From Musa acuminata AAA Group (Eukaryota > Streptophyta > Magnoliopsida > Zingiberales > Musaceae), in assembly GCF_036884655.1 (NCBI RefSeq), contig NC_088354.1, positions 12,906,501 to 12,970,500 on the forward strand: a DNA stretch of 64,000 bases, given 5' to 3'. The translations under genes were made by a program, and so were the position numbers. Positions 1 to 12,606 of the stretch are shown here, piece after piece; the stretch's first letter is position 1, and each line of letters begins with the position of its first letter. The notes beneath the pieces were generated by a model. The model was not told the DNA's origin. It did not search any database and worked only from the letters and a program-made list of their open reading frames with translations.

Positions 1-1476
<1,476 letters not shown>

Positions 1477-2370
1477 CATGTTTAAATTGATTGACATGCC
1501 TAAGGGCTTTACTAGATGACAAATTGAATTGAGGCACTAAAAACTTGTGGTGATCATATTGCCATGTTAATTAACTCTGCTAATATAACACAGTTTAATT
1601 AGCCATATCCCTCTCTACTACAGTTGACTAGGAAAAATATTATTGGACATGGTTTTATGCTCCTCAAGAACATAATGTTCACGTAAGCCATAATCTACAG
1701 TGCATGTATATTACTGTCAATTGCAGGAATTGAAGATGTTCTTTTACCTGACATGAACAATTTCATGTCAAAATCTCGTTTAATTTTGACTTGCATGTCA
1801 AGACAGCTTTTTCCTAGTTTCTACTGAGCATGCTTCACGTAACATCACTGATTGAAGGTGGATATTTCTGTGATGAATACTGTGTGCTATTTGACTCTTG
1901 TCACTCCCTTTCCTTGTTTAGATCCGGAGGAACAATCTCTCATCTTAATTAGCTTCTGCAACCAAGGTCATGAAGCTTTCCTCCTCACCCCACCCCACCC
2001 CCCACACAGGTCTGCGAACCATGTGGAGGCCTTAAAAGCTTTCCTCCGCACAAAGGCAACCAAATTAGGGTTCTTCATCTTTCTATATTCCCCATCCCCT
2101 TATTCTATGTGTGGGTAGTCCAACCGACGGAGAAACCGCTTGCCATCTTTGAGAGGAGTAGATAACAAGTTCTTGAGGGGAGAGATAAGTAGCATCCCTA
2201 AGAACACGACATCGCTGATCCCTTCAAAGTCTTTAAATTATTGTCCACCATCTGATCTTTTATGATCATTTGTTGCCACTTATTCCTACCAAACAACGAG
2301 AGAGATCATTTCATTCTGCACCGTAGGTATTTCCAAGTCCATGCATTTGAAGCTGCAAGAATCATGATGT

Positions 2371-2374
<4 letters not shown>

Positions 2375-2406
<32 letters not shown>
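2375..2406. repeat. (GA)n microsatellite upstream of the MYB gene
   Basis: About 16 GA dinucleotides, roughly 270-300 bp upstream of the MYB start codon. GA/CT tracts are common near plant promoters. No specific regulatory role can be read from the sequence. Confidence 0.85.
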
Positions 2407-2410
<4 letters not shown>

Positions 2411-2669
2411 GATAAGGAAGTTGTAGAACGGAATGTGTATATATTACTAGTAATAAAGATGGGATTGGTGCAAGTTTAGAGGGAGAAAGTGATGGGGGCA
2501 GTGGCCAAACACGCAACTGTAAGGGTGATCGGATAGTTCTTTCTACCTCTCCTTGTCGTGCAAAACGAACAAAAAGGACTTGCCATCCAAACCCTAACCC
2601 AACCCATCCCTTTTACTTCTCCTCTTCCTCCTCCTGCGCCCTCTTCTTCTCTTTCAGCAGGTAGGGCTG

Positions 2670-2848
2670 ATGGGATCGACGTCGGCTTCGGCCGGATCTG
2701 GTGACGCCAAGGCTTGCCCTCGTGGTCACTGGAGGCCCGGCGAGGATGAGAGACTGCGGCAGCTGGTGCAACAGTTTGGTCCTCAGAACTGGAACTCCAT
2801 TGCTGAGAAGCTGAAAGGAAGATCAGGTGTGTGTGTGTGTGTGTGTGT

Positions 2849-2880
<32 letters not shown>

Positions 2881-3720
2881 AGAAAGATTGTGAGTCACAA
2901 ATTCTTCTTTCCATGATGTATAGTTCACGAGAGGGAGAAGATTAGTAATCATCACTAGGCTTTTGCTAGTTTAGAGCTTGTTCTTCTTGATGTTGTCATG
3001 CTTTCACCACCAGTCAGTTCTCTGTCCATAGATAGAGTCTGTTGCTTCCTAAGAGAAGGGTGCTATTGCTGTCATCTATTTGCAGGTAAGAGCTGTAGGC
3101 TGAGGTGGTTTAACCAACTTGACCCACGGATCAACAGAAGGCCATTCACAGAAGAAGAGGAAGAGAGGCTGCTGGCGGCGCAGCAAGTTCAGGGGAACAA
3201 GTGGGCGCTGATCGCGCGGCTCTTCCCGGGAAGGACGGACAACGCCGTGAAGAACCATTGGCATGTCATCATGGCCCGGCGGCACCGGGAGAGATCGAAG
3301 CTGTTTAGGAAGAGCGCCAGCTTCCCGGATCAGATCCATCCGGTCTCAGCTCCTCAGGAAGGAAGCCATCGACGGCATCTCCGATTTGGTTCTGATAGCG
3401 ACTTCCGCGTCGTCTCACCCTCAGGCTTCATGCTTTGGCGAGCTTTCTCGGGATCAAGAGACTACCCTAGCACTCCCAAATGTAGTTCCGGTGTTCTCCT
3501 CGACAGCTCGCAGCTCCATGGCCGCTCGCTTCGCCCTCATCATCAAGCTTACAGAAGCCTCAGCGTAGATGCCAACTGCTCTGACTATGCAGTGAGTGCA
3601 CGCGACATGGCTCGAGATGGAAGCGATTCAGCTAACAGTAGAGCTATCAGCGAGCAGATCAATGACAGAAGCAAGAAGGTTGCCTTCATAGATTTCTTGG
3701 GAGTTGGAATAACTTCTTGA
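2670..3720 (+). CDS. R2R3-MYB transcription factor, subgroup 21 (MYB52/54/56/117-like)
   Basis: Nuclear DNA-binding transcription factor. Exon 1 is 2670-2826 and exon 2 is 3086-3720. The 259-bp GT-AG intron interrupts the Gly codon of GRSG/KSC, a standard R2R3-MYB position. The joined frame is 263 residues. R2 (about residues 18-65) opens with RGHWRPGED and ends with [11 protein letters not shown]3 (about 70-117) contains [31 protein letters not shown] and the spaced tryptophans; its first tryptophan is replaced by Phe, as is normal in R3. The FNQLDPRIN and HVIMARR signatures place it in subgroup 21, whose members act in secondary wall, axil and seed development. The C-terminal half is Ser-rich and not conserved. 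The intron begins with a GT/GA microsatellite directly at the donor. A run-on frame through this intron is an artefact. Family assignment is firm; the orthologue is not resolved. Confidence 0.93.
2827..2880. repeat. (GT)n(GA)n microsatellite at the MYB intron donor
   Basis: A GT run (with one TA interruption) followed by a GA run begins exactly at the intron's 5' splice site, so the donor GT is the first unit of the repeat. Length variation here would supply many alternative GT dinucleotides next to the real donor. Confidence 0.9.
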
Positions 3721-4930
3721 ATCCAAGAACCTTTCGACTCCTCGGATTTAGGCTACAGATTGGGGTCCAAATTAGGAGAGACAACCGAGTCGGCCGGCCA
3801 TTATTTTGCTTTGGGGTCTCTGACATATCAAAACATCATCCATTAATCTGACACAAGTCGTGGGAAGAAGTATTACTTCCCCACCATGGATTGCATCTGT
3901 TCTCGTTCCTTCCTTCCTCTGTGTTGTGGGCATGAAGATGTGCAGGGTAGATGATCGCATCGGATGGCGGCTTATGCATGCACGCATGCATGCATGCATC
4001 TCAGTTGTGATTGTTATCATCAGCATGTAATTTATGTAATCAAACTGTGACAGTGCAACCCTAACTATGAATTGCATGAACAGGTTCTGTAATTTGCATT
4101 CAGATTTAGCAACTAAGATCTAACCATTATCTCAAGGTTTTCAATGAATGTGCTGAAGGTGTATGCTTCTTAAGATCTAAGAAATGACTAACCTCATTGC
4201 TGGTGGCAGATGTTATACTCTACCTATAACCTTTCATATATTCTCAGTGCTTCTTATCCCATCATAAATCATCAATTAAGCTTGTATGTTATAATTAACG
4301 ATGATTCATTGGCTATAATTTGCAAAAAAACATGTTATGTCGTAATTGAAATATATTGATATTATGTGTTAATTTAGTTAATAATTACATTTATCTGGCT
4401 TCTACAGATTGGCAGAAATTTTGTTTATTAAGATATGTAACGGTCTTCGTATCAACCCGTTATAAGGATTAGCGGCCGATATAACGGAGTTCAAATATCT
4501 TGGTGAGTTATAACTCAGTTACTGCACGATTCGGGATCTCATCTTCGATCCACGTGTCAGAAAGCGGACGACTGGCCACCCTGCTTAAGTTCCTCCGCGG
4601 TTTACCGGAACGGAAATTAGAACTGATGTCACGTGCGCAAGCGACACCACTAAATCACCGTTCATATTCATCCAGATCGTCGTCATCGTGCTTTAAGATT
4701 CGCGCGTGGTGACGGGGGAAAGAACTCCTCCCCTCCTCTTCTTTGTTCGCTCTGCAGCAGACAGAAATGGCTGCCGTGAACTCCACTGTGTCGGATTAAT
4801 GCGTTCCTCCGGTGCATTGTTTAGCAAAGAAGTGTATATACTGAGAGAATTCGTCAGTAGGATATCAGAGATACAAGTCAGAATTGAGGTCTTCTTTTTC
4901 TTTGTCAGTGCTAAACAATATCAAAAGCTC
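3721..4930. other. Intergenic between MYB and YUCCA pseudogene
   Basis: This holds the 3' flank of the MYB gene and the 3' flank of the minus-strand YUCCA copy; the two are convergent. It includes a short palindromic ATGC run near 3973-4000. No gene or repeat boundary is recognised, and the short open frames around 4500-4984 show no known motif. Confidence 0.4.
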
Positions 4931-6325
4931 TCATTCTTGGTTACAGTTTTCTATCTTCGTATCGATGTCACCTGCAATATTTAGTGCATCCATTTTGATG
5001 CCGGGCAAGCCCTTCTTGGAGAATCCTGAAAAGTAGACTCCATTCTTCCCTTTCCAATGCTGAGGAAAACTTTGTCGTGGGAGTCCTTCCTGATTCGATA
5101 GCTCACCTTCGTCCTACATGAACAATATGCTTGAGCTTAGAAACATGAGTGATCGGTCTGAGTTTTATGAAGGGGAAACAAAGGGTTGCACCAAATTCCT
5201 TTCCATCACCCAGTTGATTGCTGAGCTTTTATAGCCCGTGGCAAAGATGATGGCATCAAAACACTGGGATTGACCATCAGCAAACACCACGGTCTTCCCT
5301 CTTATGCTTGTGATCGCGGGCACCACCTGTCATTCCAATTCAGTTCGTGAGAAGGAAATAAGACATGGCATCATATGCGAGCATAAACCAATGGCTTCAA
5401 TATGATCACCTGAATCTGCTTTGACTTGATCTTTTCGATGGTGCCGATGTCGATGACCGGGGATCGTCCTTTTGTTTCTTTGGTGATGAAGGGAACTCTC
5501 TTTGGTCGAATGATGCCATGCTTTGATAGATCCCCGAACTTTAGTTTGGACAGGATGAGGATGATGACATCAACCATGAACATTGGAAGATACTTCAGGA
5601 GCACCATTCCCACATAAATCATCTCCTTGGTCACTACGTGGAACTGCACATCAGAAGAGACTGTGAAGAACACGTTGAAATGACTTGACGTAGTTAGGAG
5701 ATCGTGAGCAGTTCACGTACTGGACTCCGAATTGAGATGGACGCGTATACGCCGAATTCTGAGAGATCGTAAGCGATCTCCATCCCGGAGTTGCCGCAGC
5801 CGACGACCAGGACGCACTTCCCCGGGTACGCAGCCCCCGACTTGTATCTCGACGAGTGGAAGACGTCGCCGGGGAAGCTGTCCAACCCAGGGAGGCGCGG
5901 AACGAAGCCCTCGCCATTCTCCCCGGTGGCCACCACGAGAAACCTTCCCTTGTACAGCTTTTCCTCGCCGGTTACGGTGTCACGGGCTCCGTAACACCGA
6001 CGCGAGCGTCGTACTTGGCCACCTCGACTTGGGTACGTAACTCGGGGTTCAGCCGGAAGCGCGCCGCGTGGCCGTCGAGGTAGCGAATGAACTGCTCCTT
6101 GGGAATGAACGTCGGCGTGGTCGGGGGGTGGGGCATGTGCGGCAGGGCGTAGTACTGCTTCGCCAGGTGGAGCTTCATCCGGTCGTACGACCGCTTCCGC
6201 CACAATGAAGCGACGCAGTCTTCCTTGTCAAGGATGACGAATGGGACGGAGAGAAGGAAGAGGCAAGCGGCGACTGCGAGATCGGATGGCCCTGCTCCCA
6301 CGATCACCACAAGGCTCTCCATCAC
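4931..6325 (-). pseudogene. YUC: YUCCA10/11-type flavin monooxygenase, frameshifted
   Basis: YUCCA enzymes convert indole-3-pyruvate to auxin using FAD and NADPH. The exons on the minus strand are 6325-5721, 5643-5410, 5326-5192 and 5113-4931, with GT-AG introns. Exons 2-4 (234, 135 and 183 nt) are whole codons, but exon 1 is 605 nt, one short of a multiple of three. The frame breaks near 5998-6004, between YDARVG and YGARDTVTGEEKLY; past this point the other frame carries VVATGENGEGFVP and the NADPH motif VGCGNSGMEIAYDL. The FAD motif near the N-terminus reads GAGPSDLA where the family has GAGPSGLA, so Asp15 replaces a near-invariant Gly. The rest is well kept: LKFGDLSKHGI, GRSPVIDIGTIEKIKS, FATGYKSS. 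The short N-terminus (MMESLVVIVGAG) fits the YUC10/11 clade. A sequencing error could explain the frameshift but not the Asp substitution. Confidence 0.85.
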
Positions 6326-6713
6326 TTCTGCTGCTGCTGTCTATTGCAGCATTTACATAAAAGGAGGCTGCATGCGTATGAGCTAATCCATACACCACAA
6401 TCTCTTCTTGTCGTATTAGCTTCGGGTAGGAAGCGTTACACCTCTCCGAGCAGCGCGTGGAAAGGGCTTGGAGAGTCCTCACTCTGCTGGCTGTGGGCAG
6501 TTCTCAAGCTTCATACAAGCAGCTTGTCGAGTACTTCCGAAGGCAGTATATGTTTCCACCTTTTTTAGTGAGAAGAAAGGAGGATTCAAATAGAATATTT
6601 GCGAGATTTAATTCGATATTCGAGTATATTGCATACTTCTTTAGATGGTGAATCGTAAACCATGTTTCCTGTTTTTGTCTTGCAGTATTGCAAGTATCAT
6701 GCGATTGGATTAA

Positions 6714-7560
6714 CGTTAGAGAGGTATTGACATCTAACAAAAGTTTTGCTCTTAAGTGTTTTCAAACAGGTTTTTCTTGGTTCAATCAGCACCTTATAAA
6801 GCAAATGTTGTTGTAAAGCAGGTATTTCTAGAGGCTTGGAGAGCAATTGAAAGTGATAGAAGATAGAAATTATAGAAAAGTTATACATGTTCTCCCTATT
6901 TATACAGGTTAGGAGGAAGAATTTTTCTCGATAGAGCAGCGAGATTTTCTCATACAGTAGGAAAAATCTTATATGCTATCATACCCCCGCAGGATGGTGC
7001 TCCTATCAAGGATGCCGATCTTGAATCGATGCAATATAAATAGTTTATGAGCAAGAGGCTTTGTGAGTGAGTCTACTAGCCGTATGTATATGAGAAACAC
7101 GTAGTTGATGTCAGACAATTTGATCTCGCATAAAGTAGAAGTTAATAGCAATATGTTTCATACGAGAGTAGAACACCGGAGTAGTGCATAGATAGGTAGC
7201 TCCGACATTATCATAATATATTATAGAAATAGGAGTCGAATTAATGTTGAGTTCCTTGAGCAGATTTGTGACCCAATTGAGTTATGCAGCGGTAAAGGCG
7301 ATGATATAGTATTTAGTTTTAATTGTAGACCGTGTGATTATCTTTTGCTACTTAAAACTCTAACTGTGCAAGGTACAAACGTTAGAGAGGTATTGACATA
7401 TAACAAAAGTTTCGCTGTTAAGTATATTTTCAGACAAGTTTTTCTTGGTTCAATCAGCACCTTAGTATTTTTAGAGGCCTAATAAGAAATAAAATTACTT
7501 GGAGAGCAATTGAAAGAACTCCTTAAAATCTATAATTTGATTGTTCTATAAATAGTGTTG
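6714..7560 (-). mobile_element. Decayed Ty1/Copia retrotransposon fragment (RNase H end)
   Basis: On the minus strand, about 7000-7340 encodes the end of Copia pol/RNase H with stops and a frameshift. Readable blocks are YYIIAFTAA, NWVTNLLKELNI, YYDNVGATYL, RMKHIAINFYFMRDQ, then DSLTKPLAHKL after the frame change. It is flanked by two imperfect direct repeats, about 6714-6860 and 7379-7520, sharing the stretches GTTAGAGAGGTATTGACAT and TTGGTTCAATCAGCACCTTA. These are probably LTR remnants. The element is too degraded to be active. Confidence 0.8.
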
Positions 7561-8885
7561 ATGAGAGGGAGATGTAGTAACATCATATATATATATCTCT
7601 CAATGGTTTTTCTAATAGTAAATAATTCTTTATTTGTAGGGGTAAGATTTGTGATTTTAACCAAAGCAAACTCCCAACAACACATGTCAGTCACTTATTA
7701 GCTCGGTGTAGGGCTGATGTGGCAAATTGAGTCTCGTTTCTTAGAGCAACTACATATCAAGGAAAAGAGGTTTGTGACATTATGGGTAAATTAGGTGGGA
7801 ATCCAAATCCACTTAGGAGCAACCCCCAACCTTTAATGATGAGCCTATCCATAGGATTCTTTTGAAGGAAGCTCATGCCTCCTTAACCCACATCATAAGC
7901 ATCATTAGTAGAAGATGCATTTCTAAGACATTGGAAGAGCCCCACTTTCCTCATTATCAACCAATAGCTCCCCATGCACAATACAAAAGATCAAAATACA
8001 TACGTAAACAAACAAAGTGCATCAAGTTAGGACCATGTTTTTGTCGTGGCACAAAGCCTAACCACACCACAACTTAATGGGTTTCCAAGCAAAGTGGAAG
8101 ATGACCTATCCATCCAACAAAAACAAGTGTTTCTACATGGCCACATGCCCAAATCTTCACATGCATCACTGACTTCTTTAGAGGAAGGTGAAGGTGGTGG
8201 TGGGGGGGGAATGAATGGTAGAGCTCAATTGTTACTCGATCATCAAGCAAAGATGACAGGGGCAGTTCATGAGAATGATATGAGTGCCAAAATTGTGGAT
8301 CTTGGCACACATCTCTATCATTGAAGTGAACTGTGTGTCACTTTAGACACTATCGTAAACAATAAAGTCTTCAAGAAAATATAGACATTATCAATGTATA
8401 TATTAAGTTTCTTTTGCTTTTTATTCTCTTGATTAGATGTGAATTCTGTTGTAGGATATACTAAGATATATATGTTGAAGGAAGAAACTTTCTGTGAAGT
8501 CCTCACTAGAAAATGCAAATGCTTGGCAGGCAATAATTATTGGTTGGCAAGCAATTAAGTTGGCATTAAGGCTCCATCAATATCATATGGTATCAGACAG
8601 ATGAAAACATCTCAATCATGCAAGCTTGGTGGTCCAAGCACCTAGCTGAGAATTTGAAGAGCTCAAGTAATCTCCACTTCCATCTACTATTTTAGGCTTA
8701 TCCCATTGACGACACAGATGACCTAATGCTTGTGTATCCTCCACCCATCAAAGAAAGAAAAAGAGAAAGAGAGAACAAAAGCAAGCACCTTGCTTTGTGG
8801 CAGAACAAAGCCACTGAGATCATTCATTATATACACGTTAAAGAAGGTGATCAAACAAATAGCTCCATAGAAGTATGACAAGTCC
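7561..8885. other. Intergenic, no gene recognised
   Basis: AT-rich 3' flank of the XND1-like gene. A frame around 8046-8324 contains a Gly-rich low-complexity stretch but has no motif, and I do not regard it as coding. Confidence 0.4.
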
Positions 8886-9623
8886 TCAGTTTGGCAAGCT
8901 TATCTCATCAATGTCATCCAAGGACAAGAACACCTCGTCCAGGCACGAGAGCTCCGAGCCGCCGTCGTCGTGGAAGCTCGACTGTGAGCCGCCGGTCGAC
9001 TCGTAGACTCGGCACACGACCCATCTGTTTGATTCCTGCACGGCGATCGTCGTCGTTGAATGAACGAGACGCGGTTCTTGCATTGCCTGAGCTGAATCAC
9101 TTACTTTCTTCCTTGTGCCTCCGTCGCCGGTGCTGTGAAGAACACCGTCATCCAGTAGATGGTACTCGTGCATCAACCAATTGGTTTTGACGCCCTCAGG
9201 TGCTTCGCCCAGGTAGTATCTGAGGGTCTTCTTCACCCCGACATCGACGCAACTGCTAGCTATCGTCTCGTGATCGGTGCCGGCGGCGTGCCAGTAGCCA
9301 GTAGCCGTCGCTCTGCTCTGGGTTGTGTGGGTGAAGAAGTACCAGTGGCGGTTTCCTCCTTGAAGAGCTTTACCTTCGAAGACACAGTACATACGTCTTA
9401 TATCGCATGCATGCAACAACACGAAACGAAGCTAGTAAGTATACGGGCCAGGTTGCTGACCGCCGAGGTCCCACGGATCGCAGTGGTGGAGGTCGATGGT
9501 GGGGATGATGTCGGGATGGCACGGGAGCAGCGCGGCTTTGCGGTGGAGGAAGTGGAGGACGAGCTCTTCGTCGGAGGGGAAGAACTGGAAACCAGGTGGT
9601 AGGCTGCTGCTTCCTTCTCCCAT
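8886..9623 (-). CDS. XND1: NAC transcription factor, XND1/NAC104 type
   Basis: Nuclear NAC-domain regulator. XND1 in Arabidopsis restrains xylem vessel differentiation and programmed cell death. Exon 1 is 9623-9461 and exon 2 is 9373-8886, giving 216 residues. I chose the ATG at 9623 (MGEGSSSLPPGF) rather than an in-frame ATG eight codons upstream because the NAC fold begins here. Subdomains seen: LPPGFQFFPSDEELVLHFL, KAALLPCHPDIIP, DPWDL, HWYFFTHTTQ, GYWHAAGTD, VGVKKTLRYYLGEAPEGVKTNWLMHEY, WVVCRVYES. The C-terminal tail ELSCLDEVFLSLDDIDEIS is the diagnostic XND1 motif. The usual WKATG box reads WHAAG, and the start of subdomain D has drifted. The exon 1 donor (GTCAGC) and exon 2 acceptor (TTCGAAG) are weak but are the only ones that rebuild DLGGKALQGGN in frame. 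A second NAC intron is absent. Confidence 0.9.
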
Positions 9624-9687
9624 GCTCTGGTAGAACAACAGCGTCAAGGGAGAAGACTGATCATCCGTGGAGTGGAAGCTCCATGTA

Positions 9688-9696
9688 CATTTATAG
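9688..9696 (-). promoter_or_regulatory. Candidate TATA box of the XND1-like gene
   Basis: The minus strand reads CTATAAATG about 65-73 bp upstream of the chosen ATG. It is a consensus match at a plausible spacing for a short 5' UTR. Confidence 0.6.
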
Positions 9697-10157
9697 TGCG
9701 AGAGACAGCGGTGGAGAGTGCTTCGAGGTGGCTGCTAATTAATAGATCTTGGTTTTCCTTTAGATAATAGCTATCGATGTGCTACGGAATATACATTAGT
9801 GTTCCACGAACGAGATCGCAACATCTTGTCAAATGGACTTTTCCTCTGAGAAAGGCACGCAAAGTGTCACTTGAAAACCATCGAGGGAGAGAGAGAGAGA
9901 AAGAGAGGAAAGTGATGTGATTGTGATCGAACAGTTCGTATTAACAAGAAAAAGGTGATGGAACCCAATGGATGATGATTGCAGTATGGGAACAAGAGGG
10001 GCTCCATTGATACTACAGTATGCTAAGCAATGATCTTACGTAGCAGTATATATATAGTATCCAATTGTTTAAGAGATATTAAGAAAGAAGACTCAAAGAA
10101 TTAATTTTTCATCAAACAGTCGAATATACACTTAAATCTACTTTATAATTTAATAAT

Positions 10158-10500
10158 TTAATTTTGAATTAAATTAATGTCTAACCTGATATATATTATT
10201 AGTTTGACTAGTTTGACTCCGACCATAAGTGCTACGATTTGTAAGAAAGAAAACAGAGGAGTTAGAAAAAAAAAACTAAGGAGATTGAAATAAAAGATAA
10301 TTATAAAAAAAATAAAAATAGTTGGTAAGGAGTCGAGCAACGAGCTAGAAGAGAGCTTGCTGTAGGCAAGTGGCTCTGATACTATGTAAATAATTAAACG
10401 AAGAAGATAGAAGATGGAAATTATATAAGAAGCTATATTCCTCATTCAGATGTTACAGATTAGGAGGGAGGGTTTTCCTCAACAGAGCAGTATCTTAATG
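10158..10500 (-). mobile_element. LTR-retrotransposon fragment with Met-tRNA-type primer-binding site
   Basis: The plus strand at 10370-10382 reads TGGCTCTGATACT. Its complement AGTATCAGAGCCA is close to the initiator-Met tRNA primer site (TGGTATCAGAGC) used by many plant LTR elements. It abuts sequence at 10390-10500 that resembles 6850-6970 (shared words such as TTAGGAGG, TTTTCCTC and AGAGCAG), interpreted as LTR. The 5' end of the element would therefore lie to the right and its interior to the left. No coding remains. Confidence 0.55.
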
Positions 10501-12565
10501 AAATATTTTTAGGAGTTAGTAAAAAAATAAAATAAGGATATTGAAATAATAAAAAAAGAGGATAATTATAAAAAGAAAAAAGTTTTGAGTCAAGAAAAGA
10601 TTAATAACTAAGTTAACAAAATTAATCCTATCAAATAGTCAAACTTATGATTGCGAATAAAGTTAATAGTACTCCTACTAAGCTAAGGTTGAGAATAGGA
10701 TTGATTTGCACCGGACGAGAGAAAAATTATTGAGCCACACATAAATAAGAAAATATTCAGGTATAAAGAGAAATTAAAATAGGGGACCAAAAACATAAAC
10801 CACATGTTAGTAAATATAGAGAGATTTTAAATTAAATTAATACCTAACCTGATATATGTTATTATAATTAATCTATAATCGCCAAGATATGTTGGACTGC
10901 TGAGGCAGGCATCTATCTGAGCGTGGTGGAGGCTCCAATCATGCTTTCCGTGTCTCTGAAGTCATCCTTCGGTCCATCGTATCGGAAAATGACGTGTTAT
11001 GTTCTGAACGGTGGGGATGTCGTGTATATACACAGCTCAGACGACAAGCTGAGGTCGTTTCTCTTTGTCATTTTCGAGAGCCTGCACGCTAAGAAGAACA
11101 GTATATATGTTGGCTCTCGAATGGAACGACGAACTCACCTTTCTGATACACTGTAGATTTGAAATGCCACCCTATACAAGACCCGATCTGAGAAGATAGA
11201 AGACCGACATTGCCAGAGATCCAAGCAAACCGGTCGCTGTGATGCTACGAGACAACCATAGCCAAGCAAAAGATGAGAGGTCTTTGACGAAGATAGAAGA
11301 CTTGTTGGTCTTCGTTGGAGACAGAAGATTCTGCAATAATTCCACCCGTATTTGAATTTACTTAGCAGCCTTGACTTTCCAGCCAACCATCAACCCCACC
11401 TGGCAGTAATCCAGGCAGCATGTGAATCACACACTGTAGCAGATTTTACACAAGCATTTGCTTTTCCACCTCTTCTCGTTCCTTTCCTGTCTCCCACAGT
11501 CATGATCACTGGCCAGTTCAGTTTTGATGATGCGAAGCACAGATCATGGCACCCAGAGCTGGGTATGGCGCATGGCATGGTGGAGTCTGCTTACGAACTC
11601 ACGCCCTGGGACATGGTGGAGTCAGCGAGGCCAGAGAGAGATAGAGAAAGACCGGCGGTGGAGGGGAGATGAGCGGTAAGAAGAATAACAAGGCAAGGAG
11701 AAGGATGTCGAGGAGTGAGAGCATGCAGAGTGGGGGTTGCCTTCTTAAGATGTTCTTCCTCTTCTCTCCTGGAGATGCTGGCAGATGGAGAGTGGTGGAG
11801 AGGAACGAGCAAGCAAACTCCTTTCCCTGCAGCTGCATGACCTTATTGCATACAGAAAAGGGTTGCGGATTCACTGATGCAGAGTAATCTGCATATAACA
11901 AGAAAGATTAAGATCTAAAACTATACTCTTTAAACATGTTCCACCTTTTTGCAGGAGACCAACGAGCTGTTTCTTCCTTCAGCCATGGAAACCCATCTCC
12001 ATCCCTGCTTTGAGTCTGGGATTGCTTGCTATTATTCTATGATCAGAGGATTGTTGCCAAGACATAGCAGCAGAATGCATCTTTGCCTCTGCATTTGTAT
12101 CATTATCCGGCATGAGAACTGCGGCAGGTGTGCTTACAATTAAGTAGTGTTTAAGAAGAGGCAATTGTATGGGAGAGAGTGTATATATATATATATAAAT
12201 AAATAAATAAATAAATATATATATATATATATATTCCAATTATAATATTTTTACATTGTGTTGTAACAATTTTAACGATACCAAAAACACACGGTAACAT
12301 AGAACAAAAGCATGATAATAATTTTAATTAATTATAAAAATATTATAAAACAGTATAAAGATGTTATAAAAAAATATTAAGAAAGAGAGAAAAATATGAT
12401 GACCTGATATATGTTAAAATTTTAATTAGATGATTACGAATCTCTAGAAACCTAAAATAACATGCAAGTGCCGAAATATATGATTTAACACTGGCAAGGA
12501 AGCATAAGCTTTGCACAAGCCCTCAAATCGGTTTCTAGTTGCTCTCACAACACGCTTTCATGTGG
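10501..12565. other. Intergenic with retroelement debris and short open frames
   Basis: The phrase ACCTGATATATRTT recurs at about 10186, 10847 and 12402, suggesting dispersed copies of one degraded repeat. A (TA)n/(AAAT)n tract lies at 12181-12235. An open frame on the plus strand at 11669-11887 (72 codons, beginning MSGKKNNKARRRMSRSES) is GC-richer than its surroundings and may be an exon of an unrecognised small gene, but it has no known motif. No other gene is supported. Confidence 0.35.
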
Positions 12566-12570
12566 GGAAA

Positions 12571-12606
12571 GTCAAAGTCAAAGTCAAAGTCAAAGTCAAA
12601 GTCATC
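12571..12606 (-). promoter_or_regulatory. Tandem W-box array upstream of TOL
   Basis: Five perfect GTCAAA hexamers in tandem followed by a sixth GTCA. On the minus strand this is (TTTGAC)n, in which each junction creates TTGACT, a match to the WRKY-binding W-box TTGACY. The array lies about 650-680 bp upstream of the TOL start codon. It could equally be a simple hexanucleotide microsatellite with no function. Confidence 0.6.

Noticed and set aside
2476..2955. 159-codon minus-strand frame opposite MYB exon 1
   Set aside because: Shadow of the GC-rich MYB exon and of the GT/GA microsatellite; no motif.
8046..8324. Gly-rich 92-codon frame
   Set aside because: Low-complexity, no family motif, and both strands are open across it.
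11669..11887. 72-codon plus-strand frame as a real small protein gene
   Set aside because: No known motif or splice context, and overlapping frames are open on the other strand; left as a note within the intergenic entry.
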